DNA of 64,000 nucleotides from Yponomeuta sedellus (Eukaryota > Arthropoda > Insecta > Lepidoptera > Yponomeutidae). Shown piece by piece: positions 60,433-64,000 of this stretch (the first letter of the stretch is position 1; the number at the start of each line of letters is the position of its first letter). The stretch covers positions 11,633,198-11,697,197 of the forward strand of contig OW203731.1 of assembly GCA_934045075.1 (NCBI GenBank). Reading direction: 5' to 3'. A program made the position numbers and the translations under genes. A model generated the notes under the pieces. That model had not been told where the DNA came from, did no database searches, and saw only the letters and a program-made list of their open reading frames with translations.

Positions 60433-61052
60433 GCCGGCGCCATACAGAAGTTCAAACAACTGTTCACATAAGTGACATTTTATGTGACAATAGTAACAAA
60501 TGTCCGTGCCACACATGTGCACACTTATGTGATCACTTGTTTGAACCTGGGAACCAATTCTCACTTTATTAGCAAATAATTCGTACACGACTCTAATGCC
60601 GGCGCCAGACAGAAGTTCAAACAAGTATTCACATAAGGGTGCACATATGTGGCACGGACATTTTATGTGACAATAGTAACAAATCGCTCATTTGGCAGAA
60701 TAATGACGCAAATGTACTTTTTTGCCAATTTGAGTTAAGTATGCCAAAACACCCGAAATAACTGTTTACACTTGGGGAAAAAATTACAGTAATGTAGTTT
60801 TGTTTTTTATCGCGTGACAGCGCCACTGTCGTTGTGGCATTTTGACAAAGTTCTAACACTTCTGAATGAAACAACGGTCTCTCCTGTAAAATTAGAAAAA
60901 GGACATTTGCGTCAATATTCTGCCAAATGAGCGAAATGTCCGTGCCACAATGTGGACACTTATGTGATCACTTGTTTGAACTTCTGTCTGGCGCCGGCAT
61001 TAGAGTCGTGTACGAATTATTTGCTAATAAAGTGAGAATTGGTTCCCAGGTT
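60433..61052. repeat. Large foldback element with arms of about 160 bp
   Basis: 60544-60720 (AACCTGGGAACCAATTCTCA to ATGACGCAAATGT) is the reverse complement, with small gaps, of about 60902-61052. The outer 85 bp look nearly perfect. A third, direct copy of part of the arm (GCCGGCGCC to CACTTGTTTGAACCTG) lies at 60433-60550. The 180-bp centre has no coding signal. Confidence 0.82.
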
Positions 61053-61294
61053 TCGCTGTGATTCGCTGAGCTTAATGATGAGTAGAGACGGTGCTCGCGT
61101 CGTCGTCGGTTGCTCGTCTCTGTACTTACGAAAGTTTTAGTTCAAAAATACCCAATCATGTAATATTGAAAATTTCAACGCGTGTTATTTGTGTCTGCTG
61201 TCACAGCAGAGTTAAAAAGCGGTACAGTATGGCAGAATAAATAAAAGTTGTTTCTTTATCACTGTATTTTGAGCGGTGGTTTGGTAGCGCGTTA
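61053..61294. other. Intergenic, no gene seen
   Basis: AT-rich. Nothing recognised. Confidence 0.4.
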
Positions 61295-61570
61295 TTTATT
61301 TATTATTATTGGTAGCGCAGGTAAAACGCCGCCTTCACGTACAAGAGGTCGTGGGGTCGTGTCCCGGCATTTCCAAGTTACGTACATTTGTGCAGTCGTA
61401 TTAGCGTCACCACTCGTTAACAATTAAGGAAGTCATCGTGAGGAAACACAACTCACGTACACGTAATTCAGCGCTTGAAATTGCCGCTTTGGGCACGCGT
61501 CGTAATTAAACACCTGCTGTCGCTCTGAGAAAACTCCTATGCTTTGTAGAGAGACATATAATTAGCTACG
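61295..61570 (+). repeat. tRNA-headed SINE
   Basis: A degenerate head (GGTAGCGCAGGTAAAACGCC, GTGGGGTCGTGTCCC) is followed by the body (GGAAGTCATCGTGAGGAAAC, TTCAGCGCTTGAAATTGCCG). Confidence 0.55.
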
Positions 61571-62214
61571 TAAAAAACTGAACTGCAATACTAATCTCTC
61601 CTTCAATCCTCAATTTACTTAATGCCATTAGTGCTAGACTGCGTTCAATTTGTCTAACTAAAATACTGGCAACCAAGGCTCTATTTCATAATACTACAAT
61701 ACATTGATGGTTTAATTGCAGAAGATGCTGCTAATCTTCAGATTAATTCTCAAATTGTCATAATAAATTATGGTTCTGTTCCTAGGTTCAATAACGAGTG
61801 CTTACGTAGAAAGTAAATATACTCAACCTTCCTGCTGTTCAGGAAGAGACCCGTGCCCCAGCAGTGGGGATATACAAGGGTTGATATCAAAATATACTCA
61901 AAGACAATATGATTTAGACTTCAACGATTTCTTACCTTTAACACCACGGCGAAGTTCAGAATGCAATGGTTGATCAGCAGTCTAGTAGATCAAACTCAGG
62001 TTAAAAATAAATTTGATGGTGTGCGCCATCTCTTGAACTAGTATACAACTAATAGCAGAGCCTTCACAGTAGCCAGCCAGAGAACGGAAGCTAACGCAAG
62101 CGAGACCTGTGCCAGTGGGGCGAGGGCACGGATAAGACGCGTCGTCTTTCGGGCCTGGCCACACAGAGGGACATGGCGAGAGTTAGGAAAAGACGCGTCG
62201 TGAATCCAATTTCT
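61571..62214. other. Intergenic with a short 5S-SINE end
   Basis: 61834-61885 is the last 50 bases of a 5S-headed SINE (AGACCCGTGCCCCAGCAGTG). No gene seen. Confidence 0.4.
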
Positions 62215-62370
62215 TCTTCTTCGGGCTATATTAGTCCACTGCTAGACATAGCCCTCCCCTAATAAACGCCATAGCGCAAGATTTTGCCATCACTGGGGGG
62301 TAATGCCCATAATCCCCACGCTGGGCATGCGGGTTGGGGATCGCAGTTTGGTGGAATTGTACTGCAGGGG
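62215..62370 (-). repeat. LINE 3' tail, minus
   Basis: Inverse relative of 35405-35660: TAGTCCACTGCTAGACATAG, CCCCACGCTGGGCATGCGGG and TGGTGGAATTGTACTGCAGG. Confidence 0.55.
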
Positions 62371-63467
62371 GCACTGCTATTAATTTACTTTTCTAGAAAT
62401 ATATTGAAGGGATGGGACGAAGCCCACACAGAAGAGATGGAACGAGGGTGCGAATACTATAGGCCCTGCCCACACATATGGGATGTGTGATGAAGGCGTG
62501 GAAAAGAGGCGTCGTTAGTCCAATTCAAGTGAATTCACTTTCATACAAAATGGAAGGGGACGGTTGGGGGACGGGTCGAAGCCCATACAGTAGAGACGGG
62601 GTGAAGGCGCGAATTTGATGCACGGGTCGCGTCTTTTGCACGCCCTCACCCGACAGCTCTACAGCGTGAGCAGGGGCTTTGGCGACGCTACGTAGAGCGA
62701 CCATTTAATTCTGTAAAAACCCCACAGGTGACGTTTCTTCACAACTTCACTGCAACAATGTTCAAAGGTGATTTAAAAATCTAACAGAAGAAAATACGAC
62801 ATGCGCAGTTGGCTATCATCATATTTCCTTTCATATATTCATCACATGGAATTAAATAAATAGATGTTAGTGTAAATAATAAGCGTTAGCATAGTATAAT
62901 TATATAGCTAAGTTACCTAACATACTCCTAAGTTCTTCCGTTTACTAATATATTATAATACCTAATATGGATTCATTGTGTTTGAAATAAAAATAAATTA
63001 TTATTATTAATATATTTACTACGTTGTGTTTTTACGTCGCTATTTCTGAAGTTATTAATATTTTCTGCATTTCCTTTCCTCCAAACTCTGAAATAAAATC
63101 ACCATTACAGCGTCATCTGAAGTAGAACGTAAATAAATATTTGTTTGTTCTATAGTTACTAGATTTACTTAGGTATACTACAGGCTAATGGTGAAGTAGG
63201 GTGGACGGGAAGTTTATTTGCAATTTCCGCAATGTTTTAATCTTCAAAAGCTGTAGGATACAGGCAATATACGCTGCAATATGCTTCTGTCACCCACTTA
63301 ATTTTTTTTTTTACTGTTTTCAGGCATCTTTTGGAAGAAAGCTCATATAATTGCCCACTGGCCAAAAGTCCTAATCCTACTTCTTAGTCCCAATTACGAC
63401 CGATATCAATTTTACCTCTCTTGTCGAAGGTGTTGGAAAATCAATCAATCGATCGATATCAACCCTT
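62371..63467. other. Intergenic, no gene seen
   Basis: 62400-62660 is GC-richer with recurring words (GACGCGTCGT-like, CACAGAAGAGATGG, CATACAGTAGAGACGG), probably an old repeat. The rest is AT-rich. Confidence 0.35.
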
Positions 63468-63607
63468 GTATGTCCTCACTGCTGGGGCACGGGTCTCTTC
63501 CTGCATCGCAGGAAGGTTAAGCCATAGCGATGCTCCACCACGGGGACCAAGTTCGGGTTGGTGGAGAATTGTAAGGCAGTGGCGGGCCTTACCGTCAGAA
63601 GTTATCT
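63468..63607 (-). repeat. 5S-headed SINE, 3' part
   Basis: CACTGCTGGGGCACGGGTCT, CTGCATCGCAGGAAGGTTAA and GGCGGGCCTTACCGTCAGAA match the family end on minus. It stops abruptly at the next LINE remnant. Confidence 0.7.
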
Positions 63608-63880
63608 GCTAAGCTTCCGACCCTCGCGCAGTAGGAACGGAGAGTGCGTTGCTGAACATCTCGATGATATCCGTGCTGCAATAGATAACGAAAATCTGTC
63701 CATTGTCGGATTGCTAGACTTCAGTAACGCATTCTACTTGTGGATTTTGATATTCTCCTTGGCATCCTTGGTTTTATCAATAATTCTCTTCCTGTCATCA
63801 ACTGCTTAGATGATTCTTTCTTAGACAGATCCGTGTTGAGTTCTGGTGTCCCACAGGTGGTGTTTTTTCTTATCTATGTT
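63608..63880 (+). pseudogene. Jockey-like reverse transcriptase fragment
   Basis: AEHLDDIRAAIDNENLSIVG then LLDFSNAF is the approach to and core of RT motif A of Jockey-group elements. Downstream words corresponding to motif B (SSGVPQ) occur near 63840 in another frame, with stops between. Both ends are missing and the fragment is frameshifted. It is unrelated in sequence to the RNase H-bearing LINE at 3338. Confidence 0.65.
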
Positions 63881-64000
63881 TCTTAATTATGGTATGCAAT
63901 AAAAATATAAAAATAAGTATCACGGGTGCCGCATACTATGTATAGTATAATAAGTGAAGTAATTACTTCATTATCGCAATATCCATCTACTAACAACCAA

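Overview
The window looks like a lepidopteran (moth or butterfly) chromosome segment. The background is AT-rich with short GC-rich genes, and many repeat types common in lepidopteran genomes are scattered through it: RTE-like and Jockey-like LINE ends, tRNA-headed SINEs, MITEs, a PIF/Harbinger transposon and a Penelope fragment. The species cannot be named from the sequence alone.

The genes that matter form a cluster of low-complexity cuticular protein genes, eleven complete and one 3' fragment, in both orientations: 1069-1164 (+, last exon only), 12222-12878 (+), 15657-16220 (+), 17193-17582 (-), 18691-19113 (+), 22532-23068 (-), 27752-28174 (+), 28659-29252 (+), 32199-32759 (-), 46326-47048 (+), 51801-52469 (-) and 53208-53705 (-). 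All eleven complete genes appear to be single-exon. Each has a secretory signal peptide and is rich in Ala, Pro, Tyr, Val and Ser. They mix a few building blocks: AAPA-type repeats, the motif AVSHQSRVDVRSSPAV, the motif PLDTxEVxxARAxHxxAKA, and a (K)KRS dibasic site. They share a compact promoter with a TATA box about 33 nt before a TCAGT-type initiator, and most carry the leader motif CAACACAGACCAC just before the ATG. Two tail-to-tail inverted gene duplications are present: 28659-29252 with 32199-32759, and 46326-47048 with 51801-52469. The products are presumably secreted by epidermal cells and built into the chitinous cuticle; this follows from family resemblance, not from any catalytic motif.

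Region by region: 1-1.2 kb holds the end of one cuticle gene. 1.9-5.5 kb is a repeat nest with 5S-rRNA-headed SINEs, one of them split by a 5'-truncated RNase H-bearing LINE with a clear target-site duplication. 6.0-9.6 kb is an entire but inactivated PIF/Harbinger transposon. 10-11.8 kb is SINE/MITE/LINE debris with a nested insertion. 12-33 kb is the main cuticle cluster with repeats between the genes. 33-46 kb is gene-poor and holds a 94-bp minisatellite, palindromes, tRNA-like SINE copies and LINE ends. 46-54 kb has three more cuticle genes. 54-64 kb is repeats only, including a large foldback element and LINE remnants.

A structurally odd SINE-like family (called family T below) recurs about twelve times. 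It has a tRNA-like core between inverted copies of AAAACCTATTTAGAGGC, an A-rich tail and 11-12 bp target-site duplications. The core occurs in both orientations and, twice, as a snap-back hairpin. This is the most unusual structure I can support here.
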